From Anaerohabitans sp964387285 (lineage in GTDB: Bacteria; Zhuqueibacterota; Zhuqueibacteria; Residuimicrobiales; Residuimicrobiaceae): a DNA stretch of 64,000 nucleotides. Location: NCBI GenBank assembly GCA_964387285.1, contig CAYLWO010000009.1, forward strand, positions 1 through 64,000, written 5' to 3'. The notes under the pieces were generated by a model. The model made no database searches. It was not told the origin of the DNA and was given only the letters and a program-made list of their open reading frames with translations. Below, one piece after another: positions 43,826-52,769 of this stretch; within the stretch, counting starts at the first letter, position 1; the number at the start of each line of letters is the position of its first letter. The translations under genes and the position numbers were made by a program.

Positions 43826-46800
43826 ATGAGGCAAAACATACGACTGTTGCCGTTCCTCGTTATCGCATTGTTTGTTGGCAATTCCTCATCCATTAGCCAA
43901 CAAACCATCTGGCCCCATCCGGATTCCACAACCACCGGCGGCTGGCTGCAAACGGTCTGGCATCAGGAACACCCTTTCAATGCCCGCTGCCCCTTTGATA
44001 CAGTTCGTCAGAAACGCAGCCTGGCCGGCTGTGTGGCCATGGCCATGGCACAGTTGATCCACTATCATCATGACAGCACCCGCATCAAAAATTTCAGCGA
44101 CTCTGATAATTACACTTCCGTTCTGAATAATTTTTCCTTTCGCGTCGATCAGGATTGTGGTACGTACAACACGCTCAAGTGGGCGCAGCTGAACCAGGCT
44201 CTTGCCGGTATACAATATCCCTTGCGTGCGACTTCCGATTCCGGCCTGGTTGATGAACTGGTCTACAGCGCCGGCATCTCGGTGCAAACCAGTTACAGCG
44301 CTAATTATTCTCAGGCTGCGGAAGGCAAAATGCCCGCAGCGCTGCGCTCCTGTTTCGGCTTTACCACAGCCGAACAAATCATTGGCTCTGATTCCACCAT
44401 CCTCGCCAATCTGCAATGGTGCCTTAAAAATGCATTGCCGGTGATCGTAACTCTGACCCGCTCAGACGATGCACCTCACGTGGTGGTGGTGGACGGTTTC
44501 AATGAAATGGGCAAAGGACCGCAGGACGATCTCTATCATGTCAACTATGGCGGCGCAGCGCCCGGTGAAACCTTCTGGGCCAGTTTCTGGCCGCCCTTGC
44601 AGTTCAACAGTCCCATCAATCACGGCTTTAACAAAATCAGAAGCATCATCGTCAGTTCCGCTGCACCCATGCCGCCGCCCCCTCCTCCTCCTCCTCCGAC
44701 GCCGCCTAAAGCCAAGTTTGTCGCCAAGCCTCTTAAGGGCTGGCCGTGGCTGTATGTTGATTTCATCAACCAGTGCACCGGCACGGTCAGCCAGTGGGAT
44801 TGGGATTTCGGCGATGGCTCCGTGCACGAAAATTATCCCAATCCCACACATTGTTACCGGAAAGCCGGCCAGTACAGTGTGACCCTAATCGCCACCGGAC
44901 CCAAGGGCTGCGACTCGCTGACCATCACGAACATGATCACCGTTTATGACACTCCGGTGATCGATACGGGCGTGCAAATCGGATTTGGTGATTCCGGCAC
45001 TGCTGCCTGGGGCGATATGGATAATGACGGTGATCTGGATTTGTTGGGTGTGAATAACGGCGGTCTGGCTATGTATCGTAACGATCAGGGACGATTGACG
45101 GCAGTCAATATCGTTTCATCAAATCTGCTGATTAGCTCTGCGCAATGGCTCGATCCGGACCGGGACAACGACCTGGATCTGATCTTGTTCAGCAGAACCG
45201 ACAGCGGCGAATATAAAGCAGCATTTTATCGCAACAACAACGGCCGTTTTGCCTTGACCGATTTTCAGCTGCCCACCATTTTTTACGGCGGCCCGTCGTG
45301 GGGCGACTATGATAACGATGGCGACCTGGATATGGCAGCCGTCACTTCCCGTACTTCCAGCGGCCTGATCCTATGGCAAAACTCACCTGATGGCTTTATA
45401 AAAACATTCACCTTGCCAAATAATTACACCACTACCGGCAGATGGTGCGATGTGGATCATGATCAGGATTTGGATCTGCTGAACAGCTATAACACACTGT
45501 TTCGCAACACGAACGGCCGCTTTTCCACAGAACAGTTGCCCTGGTCTTCGAACTCGTCCATACATGCCGACGATTACGACCGTGATAAGGATTTGGATTT
45601 TTTGATCAGCGGATATGACGCTACCTGCATATATTTAAATACCGGAGATATTACTAAAGCTGTCCGCAGTGAGGTATCTGACATCAAATCAGGCAATGCC
45701 GTGTGGTTGGATTATAACAATGACGGACGTACGGATATATTACTGGCCGGCAGCAATGGCGAGTCGTCGCAACATATCACCAGGCTTTATTACGGTCAGG
45801 AATCCGGATTCAGCCAGGTGACCAATACACCGCTGGATGAGATATCTTCCCAGTATGTGGCAGTAGCTGATTATAATCAAGATCTAAAACCGGATTTGTT
45901 AACGCGCGGCGACATTTACAACAGTACAGGAAAACTTTTTCTGAACAACAGCGCTGCTCCAGCCGTGCTTCCTGACGCACCACAAAATCTGACGGTGGCT
46001 GTCACCGGTCATGTTGCCGAGTTTTCCTGGTCTGCGCCTTTGCATAAAGACCTGACCTTTAATCTGTCGGTTGGTACGACTCCTGGTTCGTGCGATATCC
46101 TCTCCCCTCTTTCAATACGCAGCAGCGGAAAAAGACTGATTCCTGTCAGCGGCAATGTGTGGAACAACCGGCAATGGCGTCTGCGGCTGCCGGCCGGCGA
46201 TTATTACTGGACCGTGCAAGCTGTGGACGTCAATCATAATGGTTCTGCTTTTGCTCCGGAGCAACACTTTACTATTCCACTGAGCAACGAATCCATAACA
46301 GCGACTGATTCTCTGCAGGCTGAAAAAAACGCGGACCATATTATGCTGACCTGGAACCACGTTCAGCCGGAAGAGGTGTATCGATACCACCTTTATAAAA
46401 ATGGAAAAAAAACAGCCACTCTGGACGGCAATATGCCTGCATACCTGGACGCCGATGTTGCGCAAGGTCAACACTATCAATACTATCTGATTGCGGAAAA
46501 CTGGTCCTACTTATCGAGTACGCCTTCGGAAACTGTGGTGGTGGCTTATCAGTTGCCCTTTAGCCGTATAACCACCGACATCCCTGCGACTAGTGATTTT
46601 TTTCAAATAGCTGATGTGGACAACGACGGTGACATGGATATTTTAGAACGCTACGAAAAATATACAACCGGACATTCCATTTTTTTAAACACGGCCGGCA
46701 GTTACACAGAAAAGAAACTTTATCTAAATGGCTCCTGGTCAAGAAATGCCTCCACCCTGCTGTACGATTTCGATAATGACAATGATCTTGATTTAATATA

Positions 46801-48283
46801 TTCCTTTTCATTATCCAGGCATTTCTCTTTTCAATTTTTACGTAATGACATCAGCAAATTTTCAGAGATCACTTTTACCGGCCCCGGACAGACTGCGTTT
46901 CACGGCAGCTCTTATTTATTTCACCTCGATATTGATAATGATGGTCGTCAGGATATTCTGGACAATGGTTTGGAGGAGCTGACCGAGTCAAGCGGCATGG
47001 TCTGTGCAGGAAAGTCCGTAAAAAACACCGGCAACGGCTGGCAACTGACAACTGGCGGCGCGTTGTCGGATTATCTCGGAGAGTATTCTTTCTGCGACTA
47101 TGATTTGGACGGAGACCAGGATATTCTGTTTCGAGGCTACACCGGACCTTATGACTATGATGATCCAAACAGAGCCATCCTGCTTCGTCTGTTCAACAAT
47201 CACCGCGGTTGTTTTTCGCTGGTGGATTCATCGGTCCTGGCATGGACCACCGACTCCATCAAGGGCGTCCCGGCCTGGCAAGACTGGGATCATGACGGCG
47301 ACTGCGATATTACCATCCGGCACGACCATGTTCTGACAGTCTATTACAATGACAACGGCCGTTTCACCGGATCATCGGTTACCAGCCAGGAAAGCATCCC
47401 GATTCTCTCCTGCGATATCAACAATGACGGACGGCAGGATGTACTTCGCTACGAAACGGTCAAATATAACATCTATCTGCAAACCGATTACGGCTGGCAG
47501 CCCTATTACTCTTTCCCATTCGAATTGGGCGGCAATCCGCGCTTGTTCGATTATGACGTGGATGGGGATCTGGACATTCTGTTAGCCAATAACAGCGGCG
47601 GCTATGCCATTTTGCTGCGCAACGACACGGAAAATCGCATAGCGCCGCCGCCGGCGCCGGTCAATCTGGTCGCAATGGCGGGTCAAGACAGCGTGATCAT
47701 GACATGGGAAGAATCAACAGCAGCGCGACATCCCGCTGATTTCTCGTATAATCTCCGCGTTGGCAGCACGCCGGGCGGGTGCGATATTGTCTCTCCCCTG
47801 GCGGACGTCAAAACCGGTCAGCGCCGCATACTCAGCCAGGGCAATATACTTTCTGGTAAAATCTGGAAACTGTACGGACTGGCTGCCGGTACCTATTATT
47901 GGAGCGTACAAACGATTGATCCAGGTCATCTCGGTGGTCCTTTTGCTGCTGAGCAGAGTTTTACAATTGGACCGACATCCCAAGTTGCTCATCAGGAGCA
48001 GTCGATTCAATTCGCCTTGCACCAGAATCATCCCAATCCCTTTAACAGTCAAACGGAAATCCGTTTCGATCTGCCGTCGCCGGCTCGAGTACGATTGGCG
48101 ATTTACAACCTTTCCGGGCAGGTGGTGGCGTTGCTGGTAGAACAAAAAATGGCGGCAGGTGAGCATGTATGCAACTGGAACGGGGAGACATCTGAAAACA
48201 AGCTGGTTGCCAGCGGCGTGTATCTTTATCGACTGCAAGCCGGTGATTTTACCAGAACGCGAAAACTGGCTGTGATTCATTAA
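43826..48283 (+). CDS. C10 (streptopain-like) peptidase with PKD, FG-GAP/VCBS repeats and sorting domain
   Basis: About 1485 residues. After a signal peptide, a C10 cysteine peptidase domain (about 30-270) has the catalytic Cys in AGCVAMAMAQ (about residue 69) and the His in PHVVVVDGFN (about 218). A run of nine prolines follows (about 283). Then a PKD domain (DWDFGDGS) and two matching blocks, each of seven Asp-rich FG-GAP/VCBS calcium loops (for example DMDNDGDLDLL and DYDNDGDLDMA) plus an FnIII-like module (GTTPGSCDILSPLS, GSTPGGCDIVSPLA). It closes with a sorting domain (HPNPFNSQTEIRFDL). ATG 43826 is preferred to TTG 43820. It is likely a secreted protease, a possible virulence-like or scavenging enzyme. 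Confidence 0.86.
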   Translation: MRQNIRLLPFLVIALFVGNSSSISQQTIWPHPDSTTTGGWLQTVWHQEHPFNARCPFDTVRQKRSLAGCVAMAMAQLIHYHHDSTRIKNFSDSDNYTSVLNNFSFRVDQDCGTYNTLKWAQLNQALAGIQYPLRATSDSGLVDELVYSAGISVQTSYSANYSQAAEGKMPAALRSCFGFTTAEQIIGSDSTILANLQWCLKNALPVIVTLTRSDDAPHVVVVDGFNEMGKGPQDDLYHVNYGGAAPGETFWASFWPPLQFNSPINHGFNKIRSIIVSSAAPMPPPPPPPPPTPPKAKFVAKPLKGWPWLYVDFINQCTGTVSQWDWDFGDGSVHENYPNPTHCYRKAGQYSVTLIATGPKGCDSLTITNMITVYDTPVIDTGVQIGFGDSGTAAWGDMDNDGDLDLLGVNNGGLAMYRNDQGRLTAVNIVSSNLLISSAQWLDPDRDNDLDLILFSRTDSGEYKAAFYRNNNGRFALTDFQLPTIFYGGPSWGDYDNDGDLDMAAVTSRTSSGLILWQNSPDGFIKTFTLPNNYTTTGRWCDVDHDQDLDLLNSYNTLFRNTNGRFSTEQLPWSSNSSIHADDYDRDKDLDFLISGYDATCIYLNTGDITKAVRSEVSDIKSGNAVWLDYNNDGRTDILLAGSNGESSQHITRLYYGQESGFSQVTNTPLDEISSQYVAVADYNQDLKPDLLTRGDIYNSTGKLFLNNSAAPAVLPDAPQNLTVAVTGHVAEFSWSAPLHKDLTFNLSVGTTPGSCDILSPLSIRSSGKRLIPVSGNVWNNRQWRLRLPAGDYYWTVQAVDVNHNGSAFAPEQHFTIPLSNESITATDSLQAEKNADHIMLTWNHVQPEEVYRYHLYKNGKKTATLDGNMPAYLDADVAQGQHYQYYLIAENWSYLSSTPSETVVVAYQLPFSRITTDIPATSDFFQIADVDNDGDMDILERYEKYTTGHSIFLNTAGSYTEKKLYLNGSWSRNASTLLYDFDNDNDLDLIYSFSLSRHFSFQFLRNDISKFSEITFTGPGQTAFHGSSYLFHLDIDNDGRQDILDNGLEELTESSGMVCAGKSVKNTGNGWQLTTGGALSDYLGEYSFCDYDLDGDQDILFRGYTGPYDYDDPNRAILLRLFNNHRGCFSLVDSSVLAWTTDSIKGVPAWQDWDHDGDCDITIRHDHVLTVYYNDNGRFTGSSVTSQESIPILSCDINNDGRQDVLRYETVKYNIYLQTDYGWQPYYSFPFELGGNPRLFDYDVDGDLDILLANNSGGYAILLRNDTENRIAPPPAPVNLVAMAGQDSVIMTWEESTAARHPADFSYNLRVGSTPGGCDIVSPLADVKTGQRRILSQGNILSGKIWKLYGLAAGTYYWSVQTIDPGHLGGPFAAEQSFTIGPTSQVAHQEQSIQFALHQNHPNPFNSQTEIRFDLPSPARVRLAIYNLSGQVVALLVEQKMAAGEHVCNWNGETSENKLVASGVYLYRLQAGDFTRTRKLAVIH

Positions 48284-48382
48284 AAACAATCTCCGATTAT
48301 AATCCCGTTGGAAAAATCTCTGGCGCGCTTATAGATCAACCCCAATTTGATAGGCTAGCAAATTCTCATGGGAACTAGGCTT

Positions 48383-49117
48383 ATGAAAAAGAAATTACAG
48401 GAAATTAAAAAATTCCACGATCCCGGCGCCACTGTGCTGTTGTCGCTTTTGCTGGCTGCGGACCTTGGATTTATCCTGCTTCATTGCGTAGAAGCGCTGG
48501 CACCTTTTTGGAGCAACCGCATGTTCTCCATAGAAAAGGACGGCACCTTTCCCGAGATCTATCAATACATCAAATTTTTCTGGATCATTCTTCTTCTGTT
48601 CTATCAGGCCGGAAAATCCAGAGCGTGGGGTTTTCTCGCGTGGGGTACGGCGTTTGCTTATTTCCTTTGTGACGATTCGCTGCGCATCCATGAAAACGTC
48701 GGCGTGTATGTTGCGCAACATGCCCAATTTATCCCGCCGTTGCATCTGCGAATGATGGATGTAGGCGAACTGGCTATTTCTTTCGTTGCGGGTTTTCTGC
48801 TTTTTTGCATTATCGGCTGGGCCTGGCAGTGGGGATCCGAACATTTTAAGAAAATCAGCCGGGATATTTTGTTGTTGATTTTTATTCTGGTTTTTTTCGG
48901 CGTGGGCGTTGATATGTTGCATATCATTCTCCGGCCAAGCCGGCCGCTGGGACTCGTTTTAGGCGTAATCGAGGACGGCGGCGAGATGATTACAATCAGT
49001 GTGACGTTATGGTATATTTTCCTGATGAATATACGGAAACAGGCGACAGTTTTATATTTATGCGATATTATATTTTCCAACCTGGAAAAACCGGAGCAAA
49101 ATGTCCGACACCTATAG
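48383..49117 (+). CDS. hypothetical multi-pass membrane protein
   Basis: Unrecognised membrane protein of about 244 residues with about six hydrophobic segments. It has conserved-looking acidic and His residues next to the membrane (FLCDDSLRIHENVG and GVIEDGGEMITI), which could bind metal; that is inference. The start could be ATG 48368 or ATG 48383; the second has AGG upstream and is favoured. It stands alone between the peptidase and a repeat-rich gap. Confidence 0.6.
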   Translation: MKKKLQEIKKFHDPGATVLLSLLLAADLGFILLHCVEALAPFWSNRMFSIEKDGTFPEIYQYIKFFWIILLLFYQAGKSRAWGFLAWGTAFAYFLCDDSLRIHENVGVYVAQHAQFIPPLHLRMMDVGELAISFVAGFLLFCIIGWAWQWGSEHFKKISRDILLLIFILVFFGVGVDMLHIILRPSRPLGLVLGVIEDGGEMITISVTLWYIFLMNIRKQATVLYLCDIIFSNLEKPEQNVRHL

Positions 49118-49229
49118 AGACTGTTGAAAAAATTTTAACTGTCAAAAAGCAAATACTCCGCCAACGCATCGCTTTGCTCCCCATAAAATGAGGATATTTT
49201 TTTAAACAGGCATCAATTCTGGAAAATGC

Positions 49230-49400
49230 GTCTGGTCGCGCAGCGACCATTGATGGTAGCCGGGCGTTTTAACGCCCGGATGGTATAAGGCAGACGACAA
49301 CGTCGCGTAGCGACGTGTGGGAGTTTTCAAACGTCGCAACGCAACGTGAAAAGTTGAAATCCACGGCTACCGTCATCAGGTCGCTACGCGACCGGACAGG
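49230..49400. repeat. cluster of short palindromes
   Basis: Three palindromes lie close together: GGTCGCGCAGCGACC (49233-49247), CCGGGCGTTTTAACGCCCGG (about 49260) and CGTCGCGTAGCGACG (about 49302). A fourth, GGTCGCTACGCGACC, follows at about 49378. Phrases such as GGTAGCC and TCGCAACGCAACGTG lie between them. This is a composite of GTCGC-type palindromes, probably a mobile or structural repeat. No gene fits the 510-base gap before nuoN. Confidence 0.55.
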
Positions 49401-49442
49401 CTCTTTATGGTCGCAATGAAGGTGCCGCCGGTGCGTAATAAT

Positions 49443-49482
49443 AAAACACCCGGGATTACAAAAACCGTGACCCCGGGTGTTT
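49443..49482. terminator. hairpin in the nuo/membrane-protein intergenic region
   Basis: AAACACCCGGG (about 49445) and CCCGGGTGTTT (about 49472) form an 11-base stem with a loop of about 17 bases and end in T residues. It could stop transcription from the upstream gene or from the nuo operon on the other strand. Confidence 0.55.
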
Positions 49483-49504
49483 CTTAACTCATTGATGATG
49501 CGCC

Positions 49505-49552
49505 GAGAGACACCCGGAGTGGCCGCAAAAAACGCGGCCACATCCGGGGTCT
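49505..49552 (-). repeat. dispersed GC-rich palindrome, family D copy 1
   Basis: CACCCGGAGTGGCCGC-AAAAAA-CGCGGCCACATCCGGGGT is a long stem-loop. Its reverse complement (CCCCGGATGTGGCCGCG, then TTTTGCGGCC) recurs at 61418-61461, so this is a two-copy repeat in this window. It lies 76 bases downstream of the nuoN stop and may help end the nuo transcript. Confidence 0.7.
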
Positions 49553-49627
49553 GGGGTTTTGCGACAACCACCTGAGGCGTCGGACATTTTTTGCCGGTAA
49601 TAAAAAAATGATTATTGAAAAAAGATT

Positions 49628-51094
49628 CTACTTCAACGCCGCAGCTGCCAGGTTGGCCCAGGCCTGCAAGGGCGACCAATACAAACCCAAAATAAAAATC
49701 GGCACAGCCAGAAGGATCAGAATCGGCGCCAATGGCCTGGTCCCGGCAAGAGGCGCCCCTTCCGCTTTTTTCATATACATTTCCATAATGATGCGACTGT
49801 AATAAAACAGCGCCACCACACTGTTAAGAATCCCAACCACGGCCAGAACCACATACCAATATCCGCCGTTATGGAGCAACGCGGCAAAAAGATAGAACTT
49901 GCCGATGAATCCGGCCAGCGGCGGAATGCCGGCCAAAGAAAACAGATACACGCTGAGCAACACCGCCAGCAACGGCGAGGTTACGCCCAGTCCTTTGTAG
50001 GAAGCGATCTCTTCGCTGTTCAGTCTATCAGCAACAATTTGCACCGCAGCAAAAGCGCCGAGATTCATAAACAGATAAATCCCCAAATATAAAATCACCG
50101 CGGCAGATCCAAGCTGATCCAACAACGCCACACCCATTAGCAAATAACCGGCATGAGCAATGGACGAATAGGCCAACAACCGCTTGACGTTGGTCTGATG
50201 GATGGCTGTCAGGTTGCCCAGCGTCATGGTGATCGCCGAGATGAGTCCGATCATGGCCAGAATAGATTCCCGTAGTTCAGCTCCGGATTGCGGCAAAATC
50301 GCCAGGAGAAAACGCAACAGCAATGCAAACCCGGCAGCTTTGGGCGCCACGCTTAAAAAACCGGTAAACGGCGTGGGTGCACCCTGATACACATCCGGAC
50401 TCCACATATGAAATGGCACGGCAGCGATTTTAAAACAGAGACCGCTTAGAATCATGACAAAGGCAATCAGAGCAGCCAGCAAACCGGATTTACCGGCAGT
50501 CAACACGTCACCGTTATCGGTCAATGCCTGACCGATCGCGGTGAATCCGGTGGAACCGGTTAGGCCGTATAACAGAGAGATGCCGAACACCATAATGCCG
50601 GAAGCTACGCCACCAAAGATCACATATTTCAAGGCCGCTTCATGAGATAGCGGATGGTTGCGTTTAAATCCGGTCAATACATAAGAGGAGTAACTCACCA
50701 TTTCTACGGCCAAATACGCAAAGAGCAAATCACGCGTGGCCGCCATTACCGAAATACCGATGCAAATCGTCATCAACAAGGCGGTAAATTCCGGAAATCG
50801 CTCCCGCGCCAGTTCATCGCTCGCTGAGGCCAATATCAACACCAAAGCACAGACCACAATAGCGAGCAATAAAAAGAATCTGCTGAATCCATCGGTCTGC
50901 ACCATGTCAGCCATAGCACCGTTATCATTACCGAACAATGCAAGAACCGCGGCAGTCAGTAGAAAAAATAGACCGATAAACAAACTGCGTTTGACGCGAT
51001 CGCCGGATTTTGCAACATTCAGCAAAAGCACCGCAAGCACGCCAATCACCAAAACCATCTGCGGATACAAAAGCGGGAGTTGGTTCAAAGCCAT
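49628..51094 (-). CDS. nuoN: NADH-quinone oxidoreductase subunit N
   Basis: Antiporter-like proton-pumping subunit of complex I. 488 residues with about 14 membrane helices. The conserved VEMVSYSSYVLTGFKR segment holds the Glu, and KIAAVPFHMWSPDVYQGAPTPFTGFL holds the Lys of the discontinuous helix; LLAYSSIAHAGYLLMG follows. It is the last gene of the operon, 19 bases after nuoM, and the gap after it contains hairpins that may terminate transcription. Confidence 0.96.
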   Translation of the reverse strand: MALNQLPLLYPQMVLVIGVLAVLLLNVAKSGDRVKRSLFIGLFFLLTAAVLALFGNDNGAMADMVQTDGFSRFFLLLAIVVCALVLILASASDELARERFPEFTALLMTICIGISVMAATRDLLFAYLAVEMVSYSSYVLTGFKRNHPLSHEAALKYVIFGGVASGIMVFGISLLYGLTGSTGFTAIGQALTDNGDVLTAGKSGLLAALIAFVMILSGLCFKIAAVPFHMWSPDVYQGAPTPFTGFLSVAPKAAGFALLLRFLLAILPQSGAELRESILAMIGLISAITMTLGNLTAIHQTNVKRLLAYSSIAHAGYLLMGVALLDQLGSAAVILYLGIYLFMNLGAFAAVQIVADRLNSEEIASYKGLGVTSPLLAVLLSVYLFSLAGIPPLAGFIGKFYLFAALLHNGGYWYVVLAVVGILNSVVALFYYSRIIMEMYMKKAEGAPLAGTRPLAPILILLAVPIFILGLYWSPLQAWANLAAAALK

Positions 51095-51113
51095 GAGTGT
51101 TTTCTCCCTTTTC

Positions 51114-52628
51114 CTAAAAATCCGAAAGAATGGATAACAAGGTCTTGTTGATCAAATTCAAAGCCGGCATGGGATAGATGCCGAGAAATACAATGGCCGC
51201 TGCCAAGGGATACAGCGTAAAGCGCTCGCGCCAGGTCAAATCCGCGAGGCTGTTGTATTTTTCATTCAAGGGCCCGAGAAACATGCGCTGTAAAGCCCAC
51301 AAATAATAGGCCGCGGTAATGATTACAGCCAGCACCGAAATCATGGTCAACACGCGAAAGGTCGGGAAAGCGCCGGTGAAGACCAGAAATTCGCTGATAA
51401 AACCGCATAACGCGGGCAATCCGAGAGACGCCATAAAGGCCAGACCGGTGAGTGCGGTATATTCGGGCAACTGATAAGCCAGGCCGCCGAATCCTTCAAT
51501 ATTGCGGTGATGAGCGCGATCATAAATAACGCCGGCTATAAGAAAGAGCATGGGGCTGATAAGTCCATGGGTCCACATCTGGAACACGCTGCCCACCATG
51601 CCCAGACTGGTAAAGGCGGCCATGCCCAGCAAGACAAATCCCATATGACTGACGGATGAATAGGCAATCATTTTTTTCAAATCTTTTTGCGCCAAACAGA
51701 CAAAGGCGCCGTAGACAATGCTGATGGCGCCCAGCAAACCCATGGCCGGCGCAGCCCATTTGGTTGCTTCCGGCAAGATGCCGAAATTAAAGCGCAGAAT
51801 GCCGTACCCGCCCATCTTGAGCAAAATACCGGCCAGGATGACGGAAATCGGCGTGGGCGCTTCCACATGCGCGTCTGGCAACCAGGTGTGGAACGGCACC
51901 ATGGGGATCTTGATGGCAAAGCCGATGAATAGAGCGATAAAAATGAGTTTGCTGAATTCAAATCCCAATAAAGGTGCAGCATGGGAAAAATCGTTTTCCG
52001 CGATGAGCTTGAGTATATTAAAAGTGTGATTGGCCGGCGTGCCGTCCACCAGAGTTGCGGGATTGGAATTGTAATACAAGGCAATGATGGCCAGCAGCAT
52101 CAATAACGAGCCGAACAGGGTGTAGAGAAAAAACTTGATGGCAGCATACTCTTTGCGCGGCCCGCCCCAGACGCCGATCAAAAAATACATGGGCAACAAC
52201 ATGACTTCCCAGAAAACATAGAACAAGAACATATCCAGACTGCAAAAAGTGCCGAGCATGCCGGTTTCCAAAAGCAAGAACAGGGCAAAATAGCCACGTT
52301 GATATTTTTCAATACCCCAGGACGCAACCGCGGCGATAAACGAAATGAGCACCGTTAAAAACACCAACAGAATCGACAAGCCGTCCACACCGACAAAATA
52401 CTCGATGTTGAAGGACGGGATCCACACCAAATGATGCTGAAATTGCATCCCGGTGTTGTTGGGATCGAATTGCATCAGCAACTGCACACCCAACAATAAC
52501 GGCAACGCCGTGACCACCGTAACAACCCATCGTACCAGTTGTTTTTTTTCTTTAGGCAACAAGAGCACGAGCGGGATGCCGATCAGCGGCAAGAAAATCA
52601 TCCAGGATAACAGCGTGGATTGGTTCAT
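51114..52628 (-). CDS. nuoM: NADH-quinone oxidoreductase subunit M
   Basis: Second antiporter-like subunit, 504 residues. Conserved acid in FYVFWEVMLLPMYFLIGVWGG, Lys in KIPMVPFHTWLPDAHVEAPTPISVILAGILLKMGGYG, and MIAYSSVSHMGFVLLGM. The length and order match the family. It lies 141 bases after nuoL, with a family A repeat in the gap, and 19 bases before nuoN. Confidence 0.96.
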   Translation of the reverse strand: MNQSTLLSWMIFLPLIGIPLVLLLPKEKKQLVRWVVTVVTALPLLLGVQLLMQFDPNNTGMQFQHHLVWIPSFNIEYFVGVDGLSILLVFLTVLISFIAAVASWGIEKYQRGYFALFLLLETGMLGTFCSLDMFLFYVFWEVMLLPMYFLIGVWGGPRKEYAAIKFFLYTLFGSLLMLLAIIALYYNSNPATLVDGTPANHTFNILKLIAENDFSHAAPLLGFEFSKLIFIALFIGFAIKIPMVPFHTWLPDAHVEAPTPISVILAGILLKMGGYGILRFNFGILPEATKWAAPAMGLLGAISIVYGAFVCLAQKDLKKMIAYSSVSHMGFVLLGMAAFTSLGMVGSVFQMWTHGLISPMLFLIAGVIYDRAHHRNIEGFGGLAYQLPEYTALTGLAFMASLGLPALCGFISEFLVFTGAFPTFRVLTMISVLAVIITAAYYLWALQRMFLGPLNEKYNSLADLTWRERFTLYPLAAAIVFLGIYPMPALNLINKTLLSILSDF

Positions 52629-52679
52629 AGAAAAGACTCCGTTAACGAATGCTGTTTGTAATAGTTTTTATTTGCTCAA

Positions 52680-52765
52680 CGAACCTTGCGAAGGTTTGCA
52701 TCCTAGAACAGGATGGACATTTGCATTTCATTGCGTATCCGTATGACAACCTTCGCAAGGATAAA
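52680..52765. repeat. dispersed palindromic repeat, family A copy 4 (diverged)
   Basis: ACCTTGCGAAGGTTT at 52682 and AACCTTCGCAAGG at 52748 form the family A stem, with a 50-base loop that itself contains CATCCTAGAACAGGATG. The GAGCGATAGGTGCTC leader is absent. It separates nuoL from nuoM. Confidence 0.7.
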
Positions 52766-52769
52766 ATAT

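Noticed and set aside
44672..44700. CCT-rich simple repeat considered as a CRISPR or microsatellite feature
   Set aside because: It encodes the polyproline run of the peptidase in frame and shows no spacer-repeat structure.
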